Shown here: in pieces, positions 10,688-21,030 of the stretch
Layout: each line of letters starts with the position of its first letter
How positions within the stretch are numbered: the stretch's first letter is position 1
Assembly: GCF_016808335.1 (NCBI RefSeq)
Contig: NC_053141.1
Span: 26,464,261-26,528,260, forward strand
Direction: 5' to 3'
Length of the DNA stretch: 64,000 nt
Origin: Panicum virgatum
Taxonomy: Eukaryota > Streptophyta > Magnoliopsida > Poales > Poaceae
The notes under the pieces: model-generated
Told to the model about the DNA's origin: nothing
Seen by the model: the letters and a program-made list of their open reading frames with translations, nothing else
The model's database searches: none
Translations under genes and position numbers: made by a program

Positions 10688-12127
10688 TTGTGTGTCATCA
10701 TGCTGAGCGAAGCTGCTGAATTTTGCATCCTTGTGCATGGCTGTTGGTGTTGCCTCGTTCCAACTTTCTGTTGCACTACTGATGCCCTTGTGTTTCTATG
10801 GTTGCAGGATGATGGTGAAACAGCAAGCAGAGGTGTGATAGAAGGGAGCGAGGTCTATGGGGATGATGAGTTGGAAGACTTCTTGCTAGAGATCATGTGC
10901 GACGATGACGAAGATTGCATCTTAGGTATGTACCAATATGCCATGCACATAGACAAGCATTTGAATAGAGCTGAGTATAGGCAACCTGTGGAGACTAGTT
11001 TGCAATGGGTGCAAAGGAAGTTGAGGGACAACAGGTCTTGTTACAACATGTTTAGAATTAGCCCTTCCATGTTCCACCACCTGCATGATACACTGGTTCA
11101 GTCTTATGGCCTCAAGTCCAATAGCAAGAGCACCTCCATTGAAGCGCTGGGCATGTTTCTGTGGATGGTTGGGGCCCCACAATCTGTAAGGCAAGCGGAT
11201 GATAGATTTGAGAGGTCTATGGGGACTGTCAGCAGATTGTTCGACAAGGTCTTGAAGTGTGTGGTGAAGCTTGCTGCAGACATCATTAAGCCTGTAGATG
11301 CAGCCTTCACAACCTTGCATCCAAGGTTGAGGCAGCGTAGGTTCTTTCCATATTTCCAGGATTGCATTGGGGCCATAGATGGGACTCATGTGCCTTGTGT
11401 GGTCCCTAGTAATAAGTTTGTGCAGCACTTGTGCCGGAAGGGAATGACCACACAGAATGTATTGGCTGTCTGTGACTTCGACATGAGGTTTACTTTTGTC
11501 CTTGCTGGATGGCCGGGGTCTGTACACGACATGAGGGTGTTCAATGATGCAATGACAACGTACACCCATGTTTTTCCACACCCACCCACAGGTAACCATT
11601 CACACCTACCCGTTGCTGCTCATACATATGGTTAGTTTATGTATCTTGCTGAACTGTAACGTCAGGTTCCTGGTGTAGGGAAATATTACCTTGTGGACTC
11701 CGGCTATGCAAACCGTGAAGGATATCTTGCGCCGTACAAGGGGACAAAGTATCACTTGCAGGAATACAGGAACGCTGCTACACCACAAGGTATGGAAGAG
11801 ACCTTTAACTATGCTCATTCGTCTCTTAGAAATGTCATCGAACGGTCATTTGGAGTGTTGAAAATGAAGTGGCGCATGTTGGACAAAATCCCGCCTTATG
11901 CATGTCGTAAACAAAGCATGATCATAGTTGCATGCTGTGCCCTGCATAACTTCATTAGGATAAGTGGAAAAAAGGATAAGCACTTTGGCCGTTGTGACCG
12001 CGATGAGAACTATGTGCCAACAGTTCGTACAGACAATCAACCAGAAACTGAAAAAGTGGAGGATGCAACAGATGTGATGAATGCTTTTCGAGACTCTATT
12101 GCGCTTGCGTTGGTGAACACGATGTGA
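10688..12127 (+). CDS. PIF/Harbinger DDE transposase (HARBI1-like)
   Basis: The enzyme cuts and rejoins the element at TWA target sites. The exon ending at 11591 and the exon 11679-12127 join in frame across a GT/AG intron (HPPTG joined to KYYLVDSGYAN). The catalytic core reads DCIGAIDGTHVPC (first Asp), GWPGSVHDMRVFNDA (second Asp) and RNVIERSFGVLKMKW (Glu), so all DDE motifs are present. The helix-turn-helix region WVQRKLRDNRSCYNMFRISP lies upstream. The N-terminus is uncertain: a splice acceptor at 10808 precedes DDGETASRGVIEG, so residues from 10688 to 10808 may be intron. With the 10688 start the protein has about 450 residues, a normal size. No stop or frameshift is visible. Confidence 0.88.
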
Positions 12128-12603
12128 TTGAATTCGGTGCGCTAGATGTGTATGTGTACTGCATTTTTTTCCGGTTATTTCGGCAACAGTTTGTTTGCCA
12201 ATGTTGAGGTTCGTATGGACAGTCCAATAATTGCGGAAGCACTTTTGAATAATTGTTGCTTATTGGTGTGATAAGCTGTAACTGTTGTCAGTTTTATTGT
12301 TATGTAATGTGCCGACGCATTGCAGTTTGTGCATGTGTATGTTGCCTTTGCTTGCGGCTTCTGCATGATCGTGCGACAGGATGAGGTGCATGTTAGCCTG
12401 GATCAATAAAATAATGTGCATGCCAGCATTTAATGCGGGTGATGGCCAGCAACGAAAATTTTTGGGAACTAAACGCATGTACCGGTTCAACCAAAAAAAA
12501 TTTGGGCACTAGGGGTCCAACCTGACACACCATACCTTTTTGGCATGAACCCAAAAAATTTTGGCAACTAAACGGCCCCTAACTGATGATGATCGAGGTG
12601 CCG

Positions 12604-12611
12604 ATTTATAG
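12604..12611 (-). promoter_or_regulatory. TATA box of the PR-1 gene
   Basis: The minus strand reads GGCTATAAATCGGCAC. About 30 nt downstream on that strand comes the Harbinger target site TAA, after which the sequence resumes at 8404 with ACACACACAACACAACGG, a typical leader. Without the transposon the TATA box would sit about 120 nt upstream of the PR-1 ATG. Confidence 0.7.
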
Positions 12612-12852
12612 CCGATGGCGGCGTCCAATAACAGGAGGATTTAGAACATGCATGGTACCCTTTGGTTTTGCGTATGTTATTGCCAAGTGTCTGTACCAAA
12701 TGAATAGGTTAAATTTTTAATAAAACAAGTATGCGTGCAGCATTTCTGTCAAAGTCCAATGCACGTGCGAGGTTGGAGAAAACTAATTAAGGAATCGGTC
12801 TTTGCGTTGATGCACTGCAACGCTTTCTTGGAAAGATTGGCTACCAGGAACC

Positions 12853-12858
12853 GGTCAA
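12853..12858 (-). promoter_or_regulatory. W-box in the PR-1 upstream region
   Basis: The minus strand reads CCTTGACCGG, which contains the WRKY-binding core TTGACC about 245 nt upstream of the TATA box. WRKY control is well established for PR-1 genes. A single 6-bp match is weak evidence. Confidence 0.3.
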
Positions 12859-12986
12859 GGTCCATGTGTATTTGCAGTCACGAACAAAGTGTGGATCCAC
12901 GCATTACGCTTTTGCCTAGTTCTACACTTTTACAGTAAAAGGATGAATCAACTTGACTTAGATCTTGATCCGGTGGTTCAGATTGG

Positions 12987-13028
12987 AGTTTCCATAGTTT
13001 GCATACGAATGTGGTTTACATAACATAC
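12987..13028 (-). repeat. Right copy of the inverted repeat flanking the PR-1 locus
   Basis: The reverse complement, GTATGTTATGTAAACC to CTATGGAAACT, matches 6911-6952 at 38 of 42 positions. It lies about 375 bp upstream of the PR-1 TATA box. The similarity stops on the PR-1 side in both copies, as expected of terminal repeats. Confidence 0.7.
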
Positions 13029-13143
13029 GTTGATCTAGAAATCCCAGTTTAGAGCCCATTTTGGAGCCAGATTCAAAGCCGTGTTCAGCGCCCGCTTCAA
13101 ATTGCCGCGTTTGAAGACATGATTTGAAACCCGGTTTGCAACC

Positions 13144-13152
13144 CTATATATT
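13144..13152 (+). promoter_or_regulatory. TATA-like box before an unidentified gene-like fragment
   Basis: CCCTATATATTCC lies about 45 bp upstream of a GC-rich stretch with gene-like composition (13188-13590). There is no other support. Confidence 0.3.
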
Positions 13153-13187
13153 CCAAGCCATATTTGGAGGGACTGCTTTCTCTCCCC

Positions 13188-13590
13188 CATGTTGCCCATC
13201 TTATGCAGCACGAGTGGAAGCCTAATCGCTGCTGCCCAAGCCCCCTCCACGCTCTCCCCTATCAGGCCGCCACCAAAGCCGGCCGCCGGAATCCTGTGCG
13301 GCAGCGAGGCACTCCCCAATATTTCTCCTCTTGTGTCCCAATCTGACTCCGTGCTCATGACGGAGGTGGCATTCTCCAGCGGCTGTCTTCGGTCCTGGGG
13401 GTGGCAGGGGTACGCCGTGTGGGTCAGGGGTGGCCGAATCCGCTCCCTCGACAGAGTTAGGGACGTATCGCTGGCAGGGCATGGGCGCTCGCCAAGATCC
13501 ACTTTGTCCCAAACTTATCTCGCCTTGAACCTCACCTTTGCCAACCTTGCGTCACCCTCGGTGATGGGAGGCCATATGAAAGGAATCGGT
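13188..13590. other. GC-rich gene-like fragment of unknown identity
   Basis: This block is GC-rich and open in two frames. The plus frame from 13189 reads through [20 protein letters not shown] and the minus frame from 13502 reads [21 protein letters not shown] recognise neither. It may be a first-exon fragment of a host gene captured or cut by retrotransposons. Its right part is repeated at 34677-34950. Confidence 0.3.
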
Positions 13591-14743
13591 GCTCATAGTC
13601 TAAGAGGGGGAGGGGGTGCATTAGGAAAACTTAAATCTTTAACCTATGGCTCCAACTAGAATTGCACAAAACACAAACTAGACCATACTATCTAGATGTA
13701 CAACTATGGTTCAACTAGTGAGAAACCCTCACCTCAAAAGAAGTTTTGCAACCTATAGCTAATCCTAGCTTCATGCTACTCCGAGAAAGTAAAGGCACAA
13801 AAGATTGCAAGTATGAAATTTGGAAAAGTAAATAGGAGGGGATGAGAGGAAGCAACTCAAGGATTTATCCTGTTGTATCGATAGGTACTTAGCCACCTCA
13901 AGTCCACATTATTGAAGCACTCAATAAGAGTATTTCTTCCCAGCTACCAAGTATCTTACGAGAACTTCCTTGACTTGCCACAAAAGCTATGCCACGAAGG
14001 CTGACGCCTAGTCCCCAATCACCTTGATACCGCTTTCAAGTAAGGAGCTTCTCCATGAAGGATGGGTTCTTCACGTCCCCCGCCCACGATCATCGACGCT
14101 GGTTGTTGATGGCCATTATTTCATATTTTGACCGTCAACTTTTTAGGAATAAATTAAGCTTTACACTATGTTCCATTCATATTTTATTTAATTCTAACGA
14201 GTTCCACGAGTTTTGGATGAGTTCTGATTTTGGGAGAACATGTGCCAAAATTGGATGAAATTGGGTGAAAACACAGGCCGACCGGCCTAACCCAGGCCGA
14301 CCTGGCACCTCCACACACATGATTGCATCTTTGATCCAGGGGTAATGTGACACGTTTACAATGCCTCTGAGTCAAGGATTGAAGGTCGGTTCTATCAAAT
14401 GGACCGAAAGGCTTGTACATGGATCAAAGGACCCACAACTCTGCGCAAACTCAAGTGCAAGTCGGTGATCCAGCACCCCAGCATAATCACAACCACATAA
14501 AGACGCAAACGTGCCAGAAGCAGACCACCCGGCCTACCCTAGGCCGTTCGGTCTACCACCACACTGTGTCAAGACCAAGCAACTATCAACCGCCTCCGGG
14601 AGCAGATCAGAGGCACTGTCCAAAGGTCGGTGGCCACGTGGCAGGATCCCCAGGCCGGCCGGCCCCACTTTGCAGTGGCTCAACCTTAGGCTTAGCGTTG
14701 ATGTTAAGCATACTGACTACACTTGCTTGCAATGGCTCATCCT
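13263..14743 (+). repeat. Tandem duplication, copy 1 (about 1.48 kb)
   Basis: The unit starts CAGGCCGCCACCAAAGCCGG and is homologous up to ACACTTGCTTGCAA at 14732, followed by an 11-bp filler. The unit start then recurs at 14744. The second copy resumes after the Tat element at 34677. The two copies differ by roughly 4-5 percent by eye plus a short indel. The right two thirds of the unit look like a Copia-type LTR (AGTCTAAGAGGGGGAGGGGGTG near 13600). Confidence 0.75.
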
Positions 14744-14791
14744 CAGGCCGCCACCAAAGCCGGCCGCCGGAATCCTGTGCGGCAGCGAGGC
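14744..14791 (+). repeat. Tandem duplication, copy 2, left piece
   Basis: The 48 bp are identical to 13263-13310 (CAGGCCGCC to CAGCGAGGC). They stop exactly at the 5' end of the Tat LTR. Confidence 0.8.
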
Positions 14792-16120
14792 TGTTATTGC
14801 CATAAATTAACAGGGTTAATTAATGGGCCGAGAGCAAGTTGGGCTTAGCGCGGAAATTAGAGAAGGCTTGTGAATCGGCTGTGTTACCACCAGAATTTGG
14901 TCGAGAAGGATATGGGCCGAAGCTGCTGATGGGCCTATACAGATTGTCCAGGGAAGAGGCGATTGTGGTCCATGCCAAGAGCCGATGGGCTCTTCTTATC
15001 TGTGTGCGTCGGGAGCCGATGGGCTCTCTTTATCTTTAATCATTAGAGATAGATTAGTTTTTGTATTGGACTAGGTTTTGTTTAACTTGGTCATCAAGTC
15101 TACATGACTATAAATATGTACCCTATGACATTCGTAAAAGAAGAACGTCATCACGTCTCGCAAGAACAATTCTCGGCGCACCGCCACCCCTAATCCTAGG
15201 GTTTCATCCAAGTAAGCGTCATGCTGCCCTGATCACTCCTTACGACCAGGGCAGCATTGTTCATGCTTTTACCTTGGTATTACTCGTACTGAAGCATTTT
15301 TTATGGCGAGTAGTGCTAGTTATCCTGATGTTCGTAGCATGACCTTTAGTAGAATTATCATGCTCTTGTTATTTATCATCTACGAATATCATGTTATCTA
15401 TTCGTGATCATGTATTAATCTTACGCTAATTCTCGTTGCATAGAGTTAGTCGCGTAGAGATAACACCCTGCTTCTTTTCTATCTAGTAGACCTAATCTGT
15501 TATGGTTTGTTCTTATACTTAAGAATCAGCTTAATATCTGCTAGGTGAGGCCTTGCAAACAGGTTGAACGATCTGGCGACATATTAGATGCTTTGCCTTG
15601 ATCTTAATAGGGATTGATCTGGGAATCGGCTTTCGCTTATTCTTAGGCCTCTATTCTGGTTAAGGTTTGGTTATCTATTATGCTCGTTAGGCCTAACTAC
15701 GTGTAGGATGTTCCGATCTAGCAGTGAAGCTTTTACCGTCGTGGATTGGATTAGCTAGATCTAATTGAAGCAGTTTTTGCAATTATTTGCTGTATCTATT
15801 AATATCCGGATATGCAGATCTGATCTGACACCGGGACTCGATCGGCTCTTTAAAGCCGATGCAAGAGTCGTCCCGGGGAGCCGACCACGGCTCGGACTAA
15901 TGTTTACACGTGTTCATGCATGCAGGAAAATCGTCGAAAGCATGTTTGCACCTTCCTAATCGGGTATAGGTCAGGTGGCATGCCCTGCATCTCAGGAAGT
16001 GTCGGCGTGTGCCAGGATCTGGGCCGTTGACCGAGGGACTGGTGCCAGCCAGTGCCCCGGCAGCCTCCTGGCTCTTCGTGTTGCCTGTCGCTACTCGCCG
16101 GTGGGTTTTGACCGACAACA
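14792..16120 (+). repeat. 5' LTR of the outer Tat element
   Basis: It is 1329 bp, the same length as the 3' LTR, with TG...CA ends. The sequence after it, ATTCTAGCACGCCCAGTGGG, is the likely primer-binding region. ACTATAAATATG near 15107 is a plausible TATA box. Confidence 0.93.
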
Positions 16121-16172
16121 CATTCTAGCACGCCCAGTGGGACCTTCATCAGCAACAACGTCCACCGCTAGG

Positions 16173-18530
16173 ATGACTGGACCTCAGAACCAAGCGCCAG
16201 TTCCACCGGCCACCAACCCTGTCACGTATGAAGAGCTGACCCCCGAACACCAGCAGAAATATGATGAGGTCAAAGCTCAGTTGGAAGCCGATCTCATCGG
16301 CTCTTTCGAGAGGACCCGCAGCCACGGCATCAGGTGGAAGGGGTTCTCAACCAAAGGTGCTCTCGACAACGTCGTCCTGTCCGTATAGTCAGAGGAGCAC
16401 ACCAGAGCCCTGCGCCAGGAGATGAACTACATGGTGGCTCACTCGCTTCATCGGTACTCAGAAAGCCTGGTGAACGAGCTCGAGCGTGTGGCACATCGCA
16501 TCATCCAGGAGGTGATCAAGAACCAGTACTCCCCATCGGGACCAATCCCAGGGAGTCACAGGGGATAAGCCCCACTTTAGTCTAGGCTGCCAATTCCATA
16601 CGCGCTCACAACTCCAGGACCGCAGACTTCGCCGATCTACGTCGTCTACAAGATCGGTGGTGATCCCGGGGAGGGCCAGTTCCTAAGCGAGCCGCCTAAG
16701 GAGATCCCGCATGGCTACACGTGCGTGTACATACCTGACAACATCAACCCAACACGCGCGGGACAGCTGGTGAGTACAAGAGCTTCAGGGGCAGATGTGG
16801 AGAAACAAGCATGGCTAGCGAAGTATGCTACCGGGCCGAGTGATGAGCCCTCGGCCCCAGGAGTTCTTAGTGTGGAGCAGATCAGCGCAATACTAAGGGA
16901 CCAGTTCCGCATTCTGCCCAAGAGAAAGACGATCGGCTATTCCAAGCCGTACCCAAGCGACTACGACTTGATACCGTTGCCACCCAAGTATCGACTCTCG
17001 GAGTTCACCAAGTTCAGCGGGTCAGAAGGGGCCAGCTCCATCGAGCATGTGAGCCAATACCTAACGCAGCTCGGGATGATTTCAGTATCGGATCCTCTGA
17101 GGGTACGATTCTTCTGCCAATCTCTCACGGGCTCAGCTTTTGGATGGTACACGTCATTGGCCCCAGATTCGATCCACACTTGGAGGCAGCTGGAAGATCA
17201 GTTCCACACCCAATATCACTTAGAGGCTGCTGAAGCCGGGATTGCCGACCTCGCCCAAGTCAAGCAGAAGCGAGGGGAAAGTGTGTCGGAGAACATACAG
17301 CGCTTCAAAGAGGTTAAGAATCGATGCTACTCATCGTGCATCACAGAAAAGGAGGCAGTCGATTTGGCAGTTCTGGGGCTCGCTAAGCCGATCAAGGATC
17401 TGGCTTTTCAGTTGGAATTCACCTCTCTGGCGCACATGGTGCAGAAGCTCACGACGTATGAACACTATCGCCCTGAGTTGTACTAGGAAAAATTCAAGCG
17501 CCATGTGAATTGGCCCAAGTAGATGATTCTGATGATTCTAGCGGGGAACAAGAAGTGGCTGTGGCAGAGTGGACCCGGGGGGTAAACCCCGTCCCGTGCA
17601 AGTGGGTCAAACAGAAGTGGCTTGCGAAGGGCTTTGACTTTGACGTGGCCAAGGCAGAGTAGATATTCAATCTACTGCTCAAAGAAAAGCAGTTGAAGCT
17701 CCCAGAGAATCACAAGCTGCAGCGACGCAAGAGCTGCGGGGGAGGCCGTACTGCAAGTGGCACCACTCGTTCACCCATGCCACGAATGACTGCAAGGAGC
17801 TGCGTCGGCAGATCCAATCGGTTATTGAGCAAGGCTGATTAATTCTGGCCCAACACACGATGAAGGTTGACAGTCAACCGTTCTCACAGGCTAACATGGT
17901 GGGGCTGTCAGATCTTAGACCTGAGGGCCAGAATTTTGTGTTCCAGATTAACATGATGAGACCCGTACGTCGCCATGACGAGTAGAGGAAAGAGGCCGAT
18001 TCTAGCAAACGGCCCCTGGATGAAGACGAGTTGGAGCAGCAACATATTACTGAAGAACAAGTGCATCACATCCGCAATCAACTCCCAGCTTCCAATCGGC
18101 TTCTTGAAAAATACGAGTATCAATACAAGCTGCGTCGCCGGTATGAATCGGAAGAGGAGGAGTACGAGCACCGCATGGGGAGAACGCTGGGGAGGCGCCA
18201 GGCTATATGCGACCACTGGCATTACCCGTTCTTCAAGTACTGTTGGAATTCCGGCATAAGCCGATTGCCTACTATCGATGATTGCCAGGAGTGCAGGCCT
18301 CAAGGACGCCAGTCAGGCGAGACATCGGTGTTCCGGCGCTTGGGGCCCAAAGCGCATCATGATGACTATGTTGAGCGGCCATCCAGGGATGATCTTGAGC
18401 TCGAAGGGAGGATAAGTATCATCGTCCATGATGGTGTCCTGATGGACTCAGTCGCTCGCAGAAGCACAGAGTGCAGCGCTTACGCAATCTCGAAGAGGTG
18501 GAAGCAAGGTACCTCGACGTATTGAGGAAG
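16173..18530 (+). pseudogene. Gag polyprotein of the outer Tat element, decayed
   Basis: The frame starts MTGPQNQAPVPPATNPVTYE at 16173 and is broken by a TAG at 16386 and a TAA near 16565. A long open stretch (16725-17486) then holds the retrotransposon gag domain, with LPPKYRLSEFTKFSGSEG, VRFFCQSLTGSAFGWYTSL and WRQLEDQFHTQYH. After more stops comes a gag tail (about 17730-18530) with WHHSFTHATNDCKELRRQI and a cysteine-rich segment, CDHWHYPFFKYCWNSG and DDCQECRPQ, typical of nucleic-acid-binding regions in grass Tat elements. Gag would form the virus-like particle. This copy cannot do so because of its stops and frameshifts. Confidence 0.88.
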
Positions 18531-18614
18531 GCGCGCCCGAATCTCGTGGGGCAAGTCAGGCGCCCGCAAAGAGTGGCAAGGCACCCTCCAAGGAGGGATT
18601 GGCATCCCAAGCAT

Positions 18615-19301
18615 TTAAAAGCCAATGAGAAACCGTCGGCTGATGTGAATATGGTATTTGTGCTCCTGTCGGAATTTCGAGCGCCTCATCCAGAGGAGCT
18701 GGCCGTCGCGCAGCTGGATCTTGGCCCACAACCGATCATCTTTGAGAAGCCCAAGGAGAAAAGCTACAAGCACCTGAAGGGGTTATATCTCAAGGGTCTC
18801 ATCAACGGCAAGCCTGTGAACAGGATGTTGGTCAACACCGGCGCCGCAGTCAATTTGATGTCGTATTCAGTGCTGCGCCGATTGGGTCGTTCTACTGCTG
18901 ACCTTATCAAGACCAACGTAATTCTCATTGATTTCAATGGGTAGCCATCGGAGGCAAAGGGCGTCCTCAATGTGGAGTTGACAGTTGGCCGCAAGACCAT
19001 CCCAACCTCTTTCTTCATCGTCAACAGTAAGAGTATGTACACAGTGCTGCTGGGGAGGGATTGGATTCACGCCAATTGTTGTGTTCCTTCCACAATGCAC
19101 CAGTGTTTGGTTCAATGGGATGGCGACGAAGTGGAGGTGGTCCGTGCAGATGACTCCAGTGAGGTTTCGCTTGCAGACATGAACGCCTGGGATGCGGAAG
19201 GACAAGAGCCGATCTCAGGGATTGCGCTGGAAGACTGTGATCGGATCGAAGCGACAAAAAACGGATTGAGGTTGGACTTATCCACTGGCCTCACAGAATA
19301 A
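18615..19301 (+). pseudogene. Aspartic protease region of the outer Tat element, active site changed
   Basis: The stretch reads KHLKGLYLKGLINGKPVNRM, LVNTGAAVNLMSYSVL and then, after a stop at 18942, GVLNVELTVGRKTIPTSFFI and LLGRDWIHANCCVPS. The expected active-site DTG is NTG here. A single D to N change would abolish catalysis in an aspartic protease, and a stop codon splits the domain too. The downstream stretch rich in D and E (DGDEVEVVRADDSSEV) is the usual linker to reverse transcriptase. Confidence 0.82.
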
Positions 19302-19539
19302 ACACATCCTGGCACGCTACGGAATTCAGCAGGTTTAGAGAGGCCGGTCCCAGCGACCGGCCCCAAAAAGTAGATAATTCTTATTTGGAGTTGAAACTGT
19401 TACATTATGAACAAACAATAGCCTGCTCTGGCAGTTGGTTAGTTATTGAGTATTCAGTTTCGAATGGTAATACAGAAATGGTCAGCCCGTGCGGTCGGCC
19501 AAAAATTTTCTTTTGTTATCTCTCTGTGTTTGCTGTTGA

Positions 19540-21025
19540 CGTGGCAGATGATGACGAGTTGCCTGCATTCACAGTTGATTTTACAGGCGACGGCAAGTTG
19601 GGGTACGGGTTTACATCAGCTGATGATTTGGAGGAAGTTGATATCGGTCCCGGGGATAAGCCGCGACCAACATTTATCAGCAAAAGGTTAGACCCGAGCC
19701 TGCGTGAGCCGATGATAGCACTATTGAGAGAATACCGGGACTATTTCACGTGGGATTATACTAAAATGCCCAGTCTGGATAGAAGCATCATCGAACATCG
19801 GCTCCCGCTTAAGAAAGGATTTCAGCCGTTTCAACAACGAGCACGATAGATGAAGGCCGAAATCCTAGAGGAGGTTAAGAAAGAGGTGCAAAAGATGTTG
19901 GATACAGGGTTCATCAGGCCATGTCGGTATGCAGAATGGATCTCCAGCGTGGTCCCTGTACAAAAGAAGGATGGCTGATGGCGAGTCTGCGTGGATTTCA
20001 GAGACCTCAACAGAGCAACGCCAAAGGACGAGTATCCGATGCCCGTCGCGGAAACATTGATCAACGCAGCTGCCGGTCACGAAATGCTGAGCTTTATGGA
20101 TGGTAATGCTGGCTACAACCAGATCTTCATGGCCCCAGAGGATATAAGCAAGACCGCGTTCAGAGTACCAGACGCGGTCGGCTTGTTCGAGTACATGGTA
20201 ATAACCTTTGAATTGAAAAATGCCGGTGCAACATATCAACGCGCCATGAATTACATTTTTCATGATCTCATCGGCAAACTGGTAGAAATCTACATTGATG
20301 ATGTCGTGGTCAAGTCCACATCGGCTGGGGGACATCTGGAAGATTTGCGTCAGGTCTTGGAGTGGACTCGGAGGTTTGGGCTCAGAATGAACCCGAAGAA
20401 ATGCGCCTTTGGTGTATCGGCCAGTCAGTTCTTAGGATTCCTGGTACATGAGCGAGGAATCGAGATCGGTTTAAAGAGTCAAGAAGCTGTAAGGACAATG
20501 AGGCCGCCTACTATGAAGAAGGAGTTGCAGAAGCTCATCGGCAAAATCAACTTTGTCAGACGATTTATCTCCAATCTGTCTGGGCATATCGGGCCGTTCA
20601 TGGGTCTGATAAAGATCAAGTCTGAGGATGAGTTTCACTAGGGGGCAGAACAGCAGCAGGCTTTCGACGAAATCAAGGGATACTTGCCGAAGCCTCCAGT
20701 GTTGGTTACTCCTCAGCAAGACAGGCCTTTCTTCGTGTACCTGTCTGTGGGAGACACTTCCATCGCCTCGGTGCTGGTTCAGAAACATGATGATCAGGAG
20801 AGGGTTGTTTTCTACCATAGCAGACGCATGTTGGACGCTGAGACTAGGTATCCTGAGATTGAGAAGCTTTGCCTTTGTTTGTTCTTTACATGCACAAAGC
20901 TTCGTCATATTTTGCTCTCAGCGGAAACGATCGTTATCTGCAAGTCGGATGTCATAAGGCATATGCTGTCGGCTCCTTTTCTAAAAGGCCAACTCGGAAA
21001 ATGGATGTTTGCATTGTCGGAGTTC
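19540..21025 (+). pseudogene. Reverse transcriptase and first RNase H of the outer Tat element
   Basis: The region starts in the linker (DELPAFTVDFTGDGKLGYG), then EPMIALLREYRDYFTWDY and LDTGFIRPCRYAEWISSVVP. A TGA interrupts the basic KKDG..WRVCVDFRDLN motif at 19977. After it come MDGNAGYNQIFMAPEDISKT, the catalytic YIDDVVVKS, GFLVHERGIEIG and the thumb. A TAG at 20639 precedes the RNase H part (KPPVLVTPQQDRPFFVYLSV, VFYHSRRMLDAETRYPEIEK). The frame is cut at LSEF by the nested LTR element and resumes with DIRYQPAKAV at 30342. The first aspartate of YIDD is present, but the stops make the copy non-functional. Confidence 0.9.
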
Positions 21026-21030
21026 AATAT

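Larger units (their letters stand above)
8408..12579 (+). mobile_element. PIF/Harbinger transposon, nearly complete (4172 bp)
   Basis: The termini are GGGCCCGTTTAGT and ACTAAACGGCCCC, inverted repeats with one mismatch, and the target duplication TAA is at 8405-8407 and 12580-12582. Both hallmark genes lie on the plus strand: a Myb/SANT-like DNA-binding protein (8770-10491) and a DDE transposase (10688-12127). The insertion lies between the PR-1 start codon and its TATA box. Transposase motifs are intact and the Myb-like gene has one visible nonsense codon. Confidence 0.95.
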
